Positions 36,401-47,719 of a DNA stretch of 64,000 bases are shown here, in pieces. This DNA is from Oreocharis arfaki (taxonomy: Eukaryota > Chordata > Aves > Passeriformes > Paramythiidae): the NCBI GenBank assembly GCA_013398015.1, contig VZRR01002166.1, forward strand, positions 124,788-188,787, given 5' to 3'. Both the position numbers and the translations under genes were made by a program. Each line of letters starts with the position of its first letter. The first letter of the stretch is position 1. Below the pieces are notes generated by a model. That model searched no databases. It worked only from the letters and a program-made list of their open reading frames with translations, and was not told the DNA's origin.

Positions 36401-38270
36401 GCAGGGGTTTTGTGTTGAATGGCTTGTAACTTCATGAGCTATTTCAGTGCAGCTGTGACATGGGAAGCTTCATTTTCCCCTGATAAGATGCATTTAGTCA
36501 AAACTGTCTGGATGATGGCCTCCTTTGATCCTTGCTGTACATGGCCGAAAGGAAGGGCAGAGGGGTTAATTCTGAGCAGGCTGGAGAGGAGCAGAGGCAG
36601 CAGGGTTTTATCTGTGAATGCAAGATGCTGCGTCTGTTACGGGCAGGGGTGGCACTGAGTGGTCTCCAGAGGCTCAGGTTTAATTCACCCTGGTACTGAA
36701 AGTAAACCTTCAGCCCATGAACAACTTGATAATCCCAAATTAGGGCCACAGTATCACTGTTAGCTTCCCTGAGAAGATCAGAGTTGCCCTTCTTGGCATA
36801 CGATGCATTTATTTATTTATTTGTGTTTGTGTTAGAGCTGCCTCAAGCACACCTGTGACTTGGATGGGAATTTTGCATTCAGCTTAGAAGCATTGTTTAT
36901 GTATTTTCTGTGAGCTGTTTGTCTTCATCCCTGGTAACACAAATCTGATTTCCCTTGTGATCCTAAATCAAGAGATGGCTAGGAAATACCTATGAGAAGG
37001 CAAATCCACTTCAAGGTATTCATGATTTGGTTTAGGCTGGGAAGTAGAGAGGGTAAAGTGGCAAGAGAGCCAAGTGCTAGAAGAGTTTCCTTCTGGGGGC
37101 ACTGGGCAGAGGTGTCCTGGCAGGTTTCTATGTGAGTTAGAAAAGGTGAGGCAGGCTGTGTAGCCTGATGATCTGCCATGCCAGGGACTTGCCCAGAGGA
37201 CTTGAGGGCCATCAACCCAACTCAAACCAGCTACTGAGAGCTAGGAAGGACTCTTGATTTTGTGCAAGTTATTCATGCATATGCAGGTTATTCTTGGTGC
37301 AAGTTACCTGTGGTCCACATATTTCAGATGGTCTAACAAGCCTGTTCTCTTCTCCTCCATTGTCTTCTCGCTTCTCCGAGCTGAGGTGCAAGCACAGGCC
37401 TGAGCAGGAGCCAAATCTTGGGCATGATTTGCAGTCAATGGCCCACAGAGCCTCTGAGAGATGTAACTGTAGGAGAGGTGTTGGTTAGACACCCTGTATG
37501 CCAGAGAGATTTGTGTCCACTCACTTTAGTCTGCAGCTTGATGGAAGAAAAGGGGATTTTTGTGCATGCAGCAAGGTCATGGACGTCTGAGGAAACTGGG
37601 TAGCTGTGGGTCATCTCCCTGAGCAGACCTGAGCTAGAGCAAAGCCTGCTTGTTGAAGAAGAAAATGAATCCTATAAATGGGTTTGATACTATTAGCAGA
37701 GAAGGCATGAAAACGTATATGCAGAAGAGCCAAAGATCATGGCTGGATTTGCTGTCTTAACTGTAGTGTTTCCTACACTACACGCAAAACCATCTTTTTC
37801 TGTAGGGAATATCCTTTAACAAAGACATCAGTAATAAGACACAAACCAAATATATATGTTTATATATTAAAAGAAAAAAAATCCTTCTAATGCTTATTTA
37901 CGCTCTGTGTATGCCAGGTGGGCCACATTTATGGGCTGTCTCTTGCAGATTTTAGTGCCATAGAGGCAAGCAGTCTCTGCTCAGGAATAGAATTTCTTGC
38001 ATTTTCCAGGTCACAAAGGCAGTGACTCAATATATGTTAAAAATAATGGGTAAAATGATGATATGAGTACATTGTTGTCTGGAACATGCTGAAGTAGGTA
38101 AATTTTTAGCAAAAGAGACCCATCCCCTTGCAATTTTCTTCCTCTCACATTTCAGTGTGTGCCTATTTCACCAAGCTTAATGAGTCCAGTTGCTGCCACT
38201 TTGGCCAAGTTTGGTGCTTCATTGGCCAAATATGTGTCAAAAGTAAAGCTTGACAGAGATCTTGTCACAA
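33421..38270. other. Non-coding stretch, no gene seen
   Basis: Unique AT-rich sequence. An ATTT microsatellite lies near 36,806-36,822 and paired E-boxes lie at 34,427-34,443. The 108-codon frame at 35,773-36,099 has no known domain. Confidence 0.55.
34427..34443. promoter_or_regulatory. Inverted pair of CAGGTG E-boxes
   Basis: CAGGTG (34,427-34,432) and CACCTG (34,438-34,443) are exact inverted copies five bases apart. Such paired CACCTG/CAGGTG boxes are the kind of site bound by ZEB and Snail family zinc-finger repressors or by bHLH dimers. A single paired site can also occur by chance. Confidence 0.3.
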
Positions 38271-38275
38271 GAGGG

Positions 38276-38558
38276 ACTTCTCATGAGGGCATGTAGTGAT
38301 AAGGCTACAAGGGGGAATGGCCTTAAGCTGAAGGAGGGCAGCTTTAGATTAGATATTAGGAAGAAATTCTGTGCTGTGGGGTTGGTGAGGCCTTGGAACA
38401 GGTTTCCTAGGGAGATTGTGGCCTTCCCATCCCTGGAAGTGTTCAAGGCCAGGTTGGATGGAACTCTGAGCAACCTGAAATGTGTTCCTGCCAGTGATTG
38501 GGGGGGTTGTAAGTGGATGATCACTAAGGTCCCTTCCAACCCAAACCGTTCTATGATT
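38276..38558 (+). mobile_element. CR1 LINE, 5'-truncated 3' end
   Basis: This is the 3' terminal part of an avian CR1 retrotransposon in sense orientation. Recognisable blocks are GGAATGGCCTTAAGCTGAAG at about 38,315, GATATTAGGAAGAAATTCTG near 38,355, the TGGAAGTGTTCAAGGCCAGG block near 38,434-38,453, GGTCCCTTCCAACCCAAACC at 38,528-38,547 and the terminal TTCTATGATT at 38,549-38,558. Avian CR1 usually ends in two or more copies of an ATTCTATGA-type 8-9-mer; here only one is left. The element is truncated at its 5' end, as is the rule for CR1, and no target-site duplication is evident. The 120-codon frame through it is not a gene. Divergence looks moderate, so it is not a very recent insertion. 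Confidence 0.95.
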
Positions 38559-38564
38559 AAATGT

Positions 38565-38765
38565 CTAAAGTTTTGCTATGGTGGACTTGGGACATGGGGG
38601 TGTACAAGGTGAATATATCAAACATCTGCCTGGGGAGACAGAGGTTTGTTTCCTCAAACACTGAAGAAAACTTCTTCTTGGTACTGAGTTCTTGCCAACA
38701 ATATCCCAGTTAAATATTTGCGTCTCGTTTTAGAGAGTTTGTGTTTGCCTGCAGCTGCAGAAAAG
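38565..38765. other. Non-coding flank of the CR1 copy
   Basis: No feature recognised between the CR1 tail and the TAAT-rich block downstream. Confidence 0.5.
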
Positions 38766-38769
38766 GAAG

Positions 38770-39440
38770 GGAATTACTTAATTTAAATGAACCTTTTGTT
38801 TTAAACTATAAATAGGAAGTCATTCTTGTTTCTCACTCATTTAATCAACTTTTTATTAGTCTTATTTTGACATTTGTGTTGGAATTAATGTGATTGGCAG
38901 CAGAATCTAATAAATGAGAATTTCCGAGGTGTTTCTGTGCTGCTAAATGAACCTTTGCGTGCAGTTTGACTTGGCAGCACTTGTAGAGTTCTGCATCAGC
39001 TGGATTTTATTGTGTGGGGAAATAGATAATCAAAAAGGGAATCGTACGTGCCTGCAAATTAAACATTTTGCTCAGAGTGCTCACTCGTGGTTGAGCAGCA
39101 GTGTAATGTCAGGGAGGGAGGGTGGGGGACCGCCAGCCCAGCACTAAATGCCTCGTCGTACAAAAGCACAATGGCAAATGTTCGACAACGCGCTTGTGTC
39201 AGAACAAATCAGATCATAAGCAGCACCAGCTTGCTTTGCTTTGTTTGCAGGGAACTTCTCATCTCTGCCTCGTGATGAATGGTGCTGATAAGCACAGGGG
39301 GAGTTGCTGTATATAGCTAATGTCTACTTTAATACCTCTTTGAATATTAATTTCCTAGCAGAGATGTTCTTTACATTTAGCCCTTTGCAAGCCTTCCATA
39401 CTAAGTCATGATACCGCTACACTAATGCTGTAATTGATTT
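38770..39440. promoter_or_regulatory. Long candidate conserved non-coding block
   Basis: Nearly 700 bp rich in full-looking sites: CTTAATTTAAATGAACC, AAACTATAAATAGGAAG (MEF2/TATA-like), GGAATTAATGTGATTGGC, CTAATAAATGAG, GAAATAGATAATCAAAAAGGG and TGTAATTGATTTAATTG. There are also CpG-bearing words rare in AT-rich avian DNA (CGTACGTGCC, CTCGTCGTAC, GTTCGACAACGCGC near 39,180-39,193). Persistent CpG words in an AT-rich background hint at constraint. Open frames (62-66 codons) overlap in different frames and are not convincing. Confidence 0.28.
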
Positions 39441-39444
39441 AATT

Positions 39445-42400
39445 GTGCCAGTGTATGATTTTTTTTTTGCTTGTTGCATTCATAAGGCTTTGTACTGTGC
39501 AGAAAATGGCAGCAGTTGACATGACCTCTCTTGTGCTGGGCCAGGAGTTTCAAAATCAATGGGCCACACTCTGCTTCTTGGATATAGAGCCAATCCTACT
39601 GAAGCGCGCAATGCTAATTTGTCTGAATATTGATAATATGTTGGGAGAAGTCATTCCCTCTCACTCCCCTACCTCAATGGACCTATTGGTTTTTTTGTTG
39701 TGTTTCTGTAATTTATAGAACTTGGTCTGATGGTTAAAGAAAATTATCTATTGAGCAAGCTAATTTTCAGTGTATGTTTTGAATACTATGAGGGAGTGCA
39801 AGCAATATAAAGCTACGGTGTTTCTCAGCCGTGTGTGGTGGGACATGGCATGAGTCCTGTAGCTATCCAGTTTTAATAACTTTAGAGGTATTTGGCTGAG
39901 TCACTGTTCCTGAAAACAAACAATACTTAAATTTTATTAAAGAACTCCAGTGATCCTTGCTGTTGTCATATTTGGAACACTGTGTTCTGGTAAAATGCAG
40001 ATCATTGTTGTTGTTGCAGCTTTCCCCAAGACAGGACCAGGACGGATGACTCACTGGTTTAAGATGGCAACAGTCAGTGTGTAACCAGAAGTTTTTTCTT
40101 TATTTCTGGGGGACAGTACTTTTCCTAAAGACCCCACTTTTGCAGTTACCTTCCAGAGTAACTTGATGCTTTTCTCCATGACAGATGGGTTGGGAAACGG
40201 TGATGTATCCTTCTGCAGACTTCTAGTCTGGAATATTGATGTGCTGGAAACTGGTACCACCATCCTTGTTTTGGGACAGGATGAGGAGCTTTGTGCTGTT
40301 GGAGTAAAGGAGGATTCAAATGTAGAGCATGAGAGTGCTTTGAGGTAATTGTGAAGCTTCAAGAGGTGCTGCAGGGGTAAAAGTACTTGGCTGCAGAGTG
40401 CTGTCCTGCCCCCCTTCTCTTCATGTTGACATATTGCCTTTCTGGGGGCAGCCCTGCTGGAGGAAAAATGTGTGAGATATATTCGTAGAGTTGGTCCCAC
40501 AGCATTCGCTGAACAGTCTGAACCAGGGCTGATGATTCAACAAATGATGCCAGGATGGTTTTTTGATTATTCTATTGATTGAGAGGATGGAAGGTATGTA
40601 AAGGAACAAATACACCCCACAAACCTTATTGAAAGAGCTTTAGGGTGGTGGTGGTGACCATTTGGAAAAAAACTGAGTAACTGCACTGATCATGTACCTT
40701 TAAGTTTGCATTTTTTCGGATGCTTTGTGAGGCGGTCTCCAACTTCGTGTTCTTTTCTCCTGAAAAACCTTTTCCTTGGGCAGGCTCTGATTCAGCAAGG
40801 CATTTAATGCTGTCATTTAGACATCAGTGTATGCATGTGGCTGCTTGAAGAGGGACACAGACATCCTGGTGACACTCAGCCTGCTTACACAGGGTCTGTG
40901 ATGGGGATGAGGGCTGTTTCCTCATTTATTTACATGTGCTCTCTATACACATATACACACATACTCTTCTATTCAAGTATCCAAAATAAACTTTCTTAAT
41001 CCTTCATCGAGCCTAGACTGGAGGCATCTTCTGAGAGTTATCAGGAAGACTTGATCAGGTACATGGGAGCTGGTTTTGATGGTGGTCTTGCTCATCACTT
41101 TGCCACGATGAGCACTCTTCACAATGGGTGAAGCAAAATAAAGTAACAAAACATATGTCATGACTTACCTTCAATAGTATAATTTATTTAAAAAAAACCC
41201 CAAACAACAAAACACATCCTAGCACTCTTCTAGCCAATATGTTTCAATCACGTATGAGGCAGGAGGACTGAACACTACTTTTCTTACTGCCTTTTTTCTT
41301 TTCTGCTTACAACAAAAGCATAAATGGCAAGCAGCAAATTATGAACTGAAGCTACATATCCAAACAAGCAAGAAAAAAGCATCTCAGGGAAAGCCATAGG
41401 TTTGAAATCTGAATTTTCTAAATCATAAATAATGTATTTCATCTGGCTTTTCTTATCAGGGTTTCAGCTCTAAAGGGCATGCTGGGCAGAGCTGATGGGC
41501 AGAACCGAAAAGATTAGACACGTAAATGACATGAGCTGCAAAGAGGATTTCATCTTTTCTGGAAGGCAGGGGGAATCCTTATTCAAATGTGTAAAATTTC
41601 TTTAATAACTAGACCTGGCAGGGAAATGCATGGAGTTCCAGCAGTGATAATCGGTGCTTCAAGTTTCTAGAATAGCCAGTGAACCAAAAGATTTGTGTTT
41701 ACCTAATTCCTTCAGGACTTGAGCATGTGGCTGTCATTGCATTCATGCCAAATAGGGGCACATACAGAGAAAAAAACCCCTGAAATAAAACAACAGAAGG
41801 GCTGAGTTTTGTCTATAATTATATTATTTTTCATGATTTAGGGACTGCTTTCTACGGATCATTTTTAGTGCTAAGTCTGTCCAGCCCAGTGTCCCACCGC
41901 AGGCAGGGATCAGCCTTGGATCTTCTTGGATAGTCCCCAGAAACTGGTATTTAGCCCAAACTCCCATTCTTTCTCCCACTACATTAGCCCAAAATGCATG
42001 GAAGCATGTATTTACCTCCTGCATCCGCCACACCCAGTGGCAACCAGTGGAACTGGTATTTGTAGATCAGGGCTTTGAATTTCTCACTCGGAGCTTGTGT
42101 TGGTTTTTTAATATGCAAACCTTTGCCAGAATTAGTCAAGATGGGCAGACCTAAGCTCTGAGGGAGGCTCTGCTCCCTGGATGCTCCAGTTAAACATAGG
42201 CAAATAGCCCCACACTGTCCCAGGGTGGGCCACCACCTCTGTTCCTGGGGGTGCAGGTGAAGAGTGACTCCCTCAGAGTAAAGCTGTGTCCTGTTCTGTG
42301 CTTGTATACAGGATTTAAGAGGTGATGTGTCTCTTGTCAGGAGCTGCTTTCACCTAGGCCGTGTTTCTCTGGAACGCGTAAATCCTGAGTTGTGCCTATT

Positions 42401-45400
42401 TTCTATGCTTCTTTGGCTGTGGCTGCTGGTTTTATTGCTCTCCCTTTGGATGAAAGCTGTCTGGGAGCCTCTTGCCTCCATAGCCCTGTCCATGGGTGGA
42501 CGCTGCTGGAAGAAGTCAGGTCGAGGGAGCCTGGTTTTCAAGCTGACCATGCTGCAGCCACAGGGCGTGGTACATCCACCCTTCCTCTCCACTCTGCCAA
42601 AATACGCTCCAGGATGCCACAGCACAAGGGTTCACACTCCAGCCCTGAGGGGCTGTAGCAGAAGTAATTATCCACTCTCTCTGCTGCTGGGCTTGGGGAC
42701 CCTCAGCAAGAGCCATCATTTAAAAAATGCATGAGCTCCTTTGAGAAGAATGAGGGTGCTCCTGAAGGGGATCCAGGCTGAGCTGTGGTTGGGATATTAA
42801 TCAGGGCGTTAATCGGGAGTAGTCCGACATGGAAGCAAGCAGGAGCCTCTGCAGACACTGTGAGAAGCTGGTTTGCTGTACACAGGGTGGACTAGACCTA
42901 GATTTAAAGGCAATTTAGAGCTCCATTGACTTGTAAGGTAAAAGGGTGATGTGAGTTTGCTTCATTCCTCCCGTGACTCAGGGATAGTGAGCCGGTGCAG
43001 GGGAAATGAGAGCTGCCTTCACCCAAGCAGAGTCTTTATGCAAAGTGTGAAGATGAGCCAGGCCTTTGCAGTGCCTAAGGAAAATACCCTTCTTCAAATG
43101 CATCGGGGAGGCAAAGTCTTTGTGGTAGGACCAGAAAGCCTGGGCTGGGATGGCTCAAGGGGGAAATGGTATTTTTGTTGCCAGAGAGTGTTTTCTCCAG
43201 ACTGCAAATAAAATTGTTAAGAGTAGGAAGGTGAGGAAAAATTTGAAGATACTTTGAAAAAGCTTTATGTTGTACTCTGCCTGGTGCTTTCCTCACTTTG
43301 GAGTTGGGAGAACTTGTAATCTTTCCTTCTGGTGGTGTCACCATATTTATTTTTTTTTCTTTCTTGGGGCAATTAGAAGTAAACCTCAGCAGTGTCTACA
43401 GAAGTCCTGGGCTGCCTAATCAATAGTACCTCTGCTCTCCTAAAGACATGAGTAGCTTGGTTTTTAGGAAGTGGCACGTTTAAAAGCCAGGCAGTCCTGC
43501 ATTTCTTGCAGCTGCACAACAAGGAGTAGGATCGTGGTCATACTTAATTAGACTGCCTGGAGCTGGGATGGCTAAATGTGAGTGTGGTGGATATCAACCT
43601 CAGCAGAAGGGTGTCTGCTTTTATTCCCCCGCTAATGGCAGGGAAGGGGCTCATTCTAACAGTCACTGCGCTGCTTCTGGTGAGCCAGCTTGCAAGATTC
43701 CATGTCAACTGTTCTTCTGCACCAGACATGTAATGACTTGGGCTTTTGCCACCAAATCATCTTACGTAGCAGGTTAACCTGGATTTGTGCACTGGAGACT
43801 CTGGACCTGTGCAGCACTGTGTAACCGTTGCTTTTGTCACTTGTGGAGATTTGTTTTAGCTCATTTATCTTCATAATGAGTTCTGTTTCACACTTCTTCA
43901 GACAAGCACAAATGTAGAAACAAGTATCATTAGGGAAGGAGGAGGATCTGGAGGCTGGACTCTCAGAGAAATAGGGTTTTTACCTCTGGCAGTACACGGA
44001 GGGCTTTCATTTTTCAATACCTAGCAAGCAGCTGATGTCCTTGCTATCAAGGAGGAGATGCATCTTGTCCTTCTTCTGCTCTTTCACACAATACCAGATG
44101 TCCATTGCTAGCCTGTTAAGCATGGCCAGGGTAGGTCTGTTCTTCACAAAAACTCAGCTGTTGCGCGAGCAGTGCCTGAGATGGGGACCTAAAAGAGATG
44201 GAGTCCTCCCTCCATTACAGCCTCAGTTTTGCAGCAATGGTGGGCGCTGTCCTTTTTGCTTCTTTTTTTTCTTACAGTGTTTCAGAAACCCAAGTCTGGA
44301 AAAGGAGGATTCCTCTGTGCGAAGTGTGTTGGCCAGTGCCCCCAGAAAGTGCTGTGAATCAAAAGGCTTGAGCTTTTTTGTGAGATGAGACAGATTGCTA
44401 CTGAGCATCTCCAGAGGACAGCTGCTGTTCCTGGTTTTCAGGGAAATTTTGGGAGAGAATGGTGGGAAAGGCTGGAATAAACCCCTTGTTTACTCTTGGT
44501 GCACACTCTCCTTTTGTCCTTTCCAAGCTGCAGCAGAAGCTTGCAGGAGGACAGGGGCTATCAGGACAAGGCTTTGCAGAGAGCTGGCCACGGCCACCAG
44601 CCGTCCCCTCAGAGGTGCCTCCTTGGGAGGACGCTTGGTTTGGAGCTGCCATGTGGCTGTGGGAAATGCTTCTGCCAGCACTGGCTCTGAGATGGGTTTC
44701 CAGGAAACCTGGGTTATGATTCCGCTTTTTTTGCACTCTTTGAGGCGTTCATTGATCTATTTATTTTTATGGCATGAGGCTCCTATTGCGTTGTCTCATC
44801 TGAGCTGTATTGCAGGTGTTGGTCCTGATGCCTGATAGGGCAGATTTTTGTTCAGAGGACCGATCCCTTCTTATCAAGGCCTTGCTTATAACCCATTAGT
44901 CCCATAGTTTGACTTTAGGCTCTCCAAGGTAGGAATTTATTGTTGTATCTGTGTGTTAGAACAGGGTGTGCCTGACACAGAAGAGCCATGATTTTCCATC
45001 AAGTGTGTAGCTGTTCCTGCAAGGAAAATAACAGTTCCCTTTCTCCTCTTGCATGAGCAACGACATGCAAAAGTTATACAGGAGTGGCCTCTCTGTGCAA
45101 AGTAGGACATGAGCATCCTGGAGATCCTTTGGGTGCAGGAGGCTTCTCTCTTCTCTGTGTGAGCACTTTGGCCAAGCTGGTTTTACTTATGCTTTTTGTA
45201 CTCTTCCAAGCAGCAACATGGAGGAGGAAAAAAAAATTAAGTTGTGCTTTAAAAGCATAGAACCATGAATATGTCAGAGCACTGATACCCTTTGTACTTC
45301 AAACCGAGTAGCTGCAAGCTGAGGTTTCTAGTTTTGTTTGTTTTTTGAAAACCAAAATAGCACATTGTAAGCATAGGGATACGATATATTCTGAAAGATT

Positions 45401-47440
45401 TTCCGGGGTTGGTTTAAGTGTAGCTATTAGCTGCCTCCTTTTAAATGAGCCATTTCAGAGTGATAATCTCTCCCTATCAGATCATGATTTTGAGCAATTG
45501 GTATCTCTGATATTAGCTTTAACCTTTCCTGTGTAAGCTCATTAAGATGGAGAAAACATACACAGGGGAGACCACACAGAGCTCATCTTTCAGTGAGCAG
45601 TCCTTCTTCTTTAGCAAGGGAAACCGCTTAAAAAACAGTCAATAGAATGTTATGTTTTTTTCCAGGAGAGCACCATGGAATAAATGAGATTGTGGATTCA
45701 TGAAAAATCTTGTCACCATTCGGCTCCGATGCTCCAGTCCGGGTTGTTGATCCCTCACCAAAACTGGGTGGAGTGGAGCAGATGAGGGAGAACACAGTAA
45801 GGAGGAGCAAGGTGCTCATTGGTGCTGCTGAAAGGATGATTTTTCAGAAAAAACATATGGGGCTTTTGTTTTCTTTGTGCTGTGATCCCTGCAGCAGATC
45901 CACTGTTGCTGTTTACGTTTCACCCTAATCTGTACAATGTTGATCTAGATGTTTAATGAGTGGATTGGTGTGAAATCAGGCTTTAGGCTCCTAGGCAGTG
46001 GCTTAGTAAATACAGTAAGCAGCCGCTCTTCTAGCCTGGAGCGGCTGTTATGAATTTTTTATCACTTATTTTTATCTGATACCATTCTGACAACATCAGG
46101 ATTTGTAGAAAGAAAATAACCCCAACCCCTCACTTTCCCAAGAAATCTCCATTTCCAATATTTACACAGTGCAACACAACTACTACCTAATTGTTGGCAA
46201 GTAAGCACTTCATGTGATTATGACAGTGGGGGAGACAGACGCTTGAAAAAATCATTCTGATATTTACTCTGACAGGCAGAGAGACCTGATGTTAGAGGAG
46301 GGTGTCAGGGAGCCCTGGGGACAGGCATAACCTGCTGAAGGCCCACATCTGTCTTTAACTCTTTCTGTCAGCTGAAGGCTGGATTTTGAGCAGTGGTGTT
46401 TTTGCCATCCCTGTTCTTTAACTACGCTGAAAATGCCTCCTGGAGCAGCAAATGGACCAGTTCTGTGCAACTGCCCTACTCATACTCTTTCAAAACTATT
46501 GTCTTGCTCTAGTCTCTTGTAAAGACTAAAAACCCACCGAAAGGCTGAAAATTAAAAGCAGCCCCTTCTAGATAGCTCTGCTAAATCAGGAGGTGAAGCC
46601 TTTTTGGTAGGAAAGCTGAGGGAAGCGGAGGGAGCCCAGTTCTCCAACTGTTATGATGAGATTACTTGCACTACAGGGACACATAGTGCTGAGGGCTGTG
46701 CAAATGCAGCCTTGGAGCACGTGAGTGCTCTGTAAACAGAAGGGGAAAGTGGAGCAGGGAGAAAGGGGTGCCCTGGCTCCCCAGAGCAGCACAGCAGGGG
46801 ACACCAAGACCCTGTGCTGGCACATGTGGGAAGGGGCTGGGGGGCTGCCCTGCTAGTGGCCACCAGCTTGCAACCTTCCCCTGGGGCCCTGCCCTGTCCC
46901 ATGGGATGTTGGTGAGGCTTAGAGGGCTCCAAGTGTACTCATGTGTGTGCCAGGCTGCTGTGATCCCAGTGTGTTTTTGTCAAAAATGGGTGTAAAATGC
47001 TGAAAATGCCCTTAGCATGGGCATGAACACCTGCTCAAAGAAATGAAGCAACGAGGGGACAGGACTCCAAAACACCTGTACCCAGGTGTACAATCAAAGC
47101 CTCTTTATTCTGTGCTGCTTGGTGCTGGTGGGCAGGAGCTGCGGGGCTGGAGTTGCAGTGTCTGCTGCAACACACACAGACTGGAGAGACAGTGACTCCC
47201 TATTAAAAATAGGTAATGGGCCGTGACGTCCACTAAATGAGGTCTTGTGATAGTCACAACAAATGCAGTGTTTCAGGCAGATGAACATAATTCTGTCAGT
47301 GGGATTAAAAGGAAATGCTGCAAAATTACACAGATGGTTTTCAAGAAGTCATAAAAAGTTAATTGAAATGGGGGGTTTTTTGTTGTTGTTTTTTTATTAG
47401 TCGTGTGCCATGTTGCCACGGAGCACTGGGTGTGTGGATT
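39445..47440. other. Non-coding stretch, no gene seen
   Basis: Eight kilobases without a recognisable exon. GC content rises locally at 42,150-42,720, 44,450-44,720 and 46,600-46,970, where overlapping frames up to 146 codons open on both strands; none has a known domain. At 41,870-41,945 a GTCTGTCCAGCCCAGTGTCC word resembles an old amniote interspersed repeat. A 7-bp E-box palindrome lies at 47,072-47,089. Confidence 0.5.
47072..47089. promoter_or_regulatory. Inverted pair of CACCTG E-boxes
   Basis: ACACCTG (47,072-47,078) and CAGGTGT (47,083-47,089) are exact inverted copies four bases apart. The arrangement resembles paired ZEB/Snail or bHLH sites. Its function is not shown by sequence alone. 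Confidence 0.3.
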
Positions 47441-47448
47441 AAAAAGGA

Positions 47449-47634
47449 TTTTTAGGGAGGTTAGGTAAAGTGGGAAAGGATTTGATGGGACCTGCTTATA
47501 AAGGGCTCAGGGGAGGTTTCTTCTTGTCTTCTCCTGCAGCTTTTTTAGGGAGGTTAGGTAAAGTGGGAAAGGATTTGATGGGACCTGCTTATAAAGGGCT
47601 CAGGGGAGGTTTCTTCTTGTCTTCTCCTGCAGCT
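47449..47634. repeat. Perfect 93-bp tandem duplication
   Basis: Two adjacent 93-bp units (about 47,449-47,541 and 47,542-47,634) are identical over their whole length as far as I can read. Because 93 is a multiple of three, the frame through both copies stays open and repeats its residues. Each unit carries a donor-like TTAG/GTAAAGT (GT at 47,465 and 47,558). Each also carries a strong acceptor-like TTCTTGTCTTCTCCTGCAG (AG at 47,538-47,539 and 47,631-47,632). Identity implies a very recent event, gene conversion or an assembly artefact. Confidence 0.95.
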
Positions 47635-47653
47635 TTGCATCTGCCCAAAAGGA

Positions 47654-47712
47654 GAGTGCTCCTGCTTATTCCTCCTAGCTAGGCCACCTGAGGGGGAGAG
47701 GCAGGAGCACTC
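47654..47712. repeat. Perfect 12-bp inverted repeat, 35-nt loop
   Basis: GAGTGCTCCTGC at 47,654-47,665 and GCAGGAGCACTC at 47,701-47,712 are exact reverse complements. The loop contains the small palindrome CTAGCTAG and a CCTC/GAGG pair. It begins only about 20 bp after the tandem duplication ends. Confidence 0.85.
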
Positions 47713-47719
47713 CATGCTG

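Noticed and set aside
40051..40500. 149-codon minus-strand frame
   Set aside because: Serine-rich, no recognisable domain, and no splice or promoter context.
45255..45290. Possible minus-strand CR1 tail (CATAGAACCATGAATATG)
   Set aside because: Lacks the GGTTGGAAGGGACC-type block that should follow; the match is too short.
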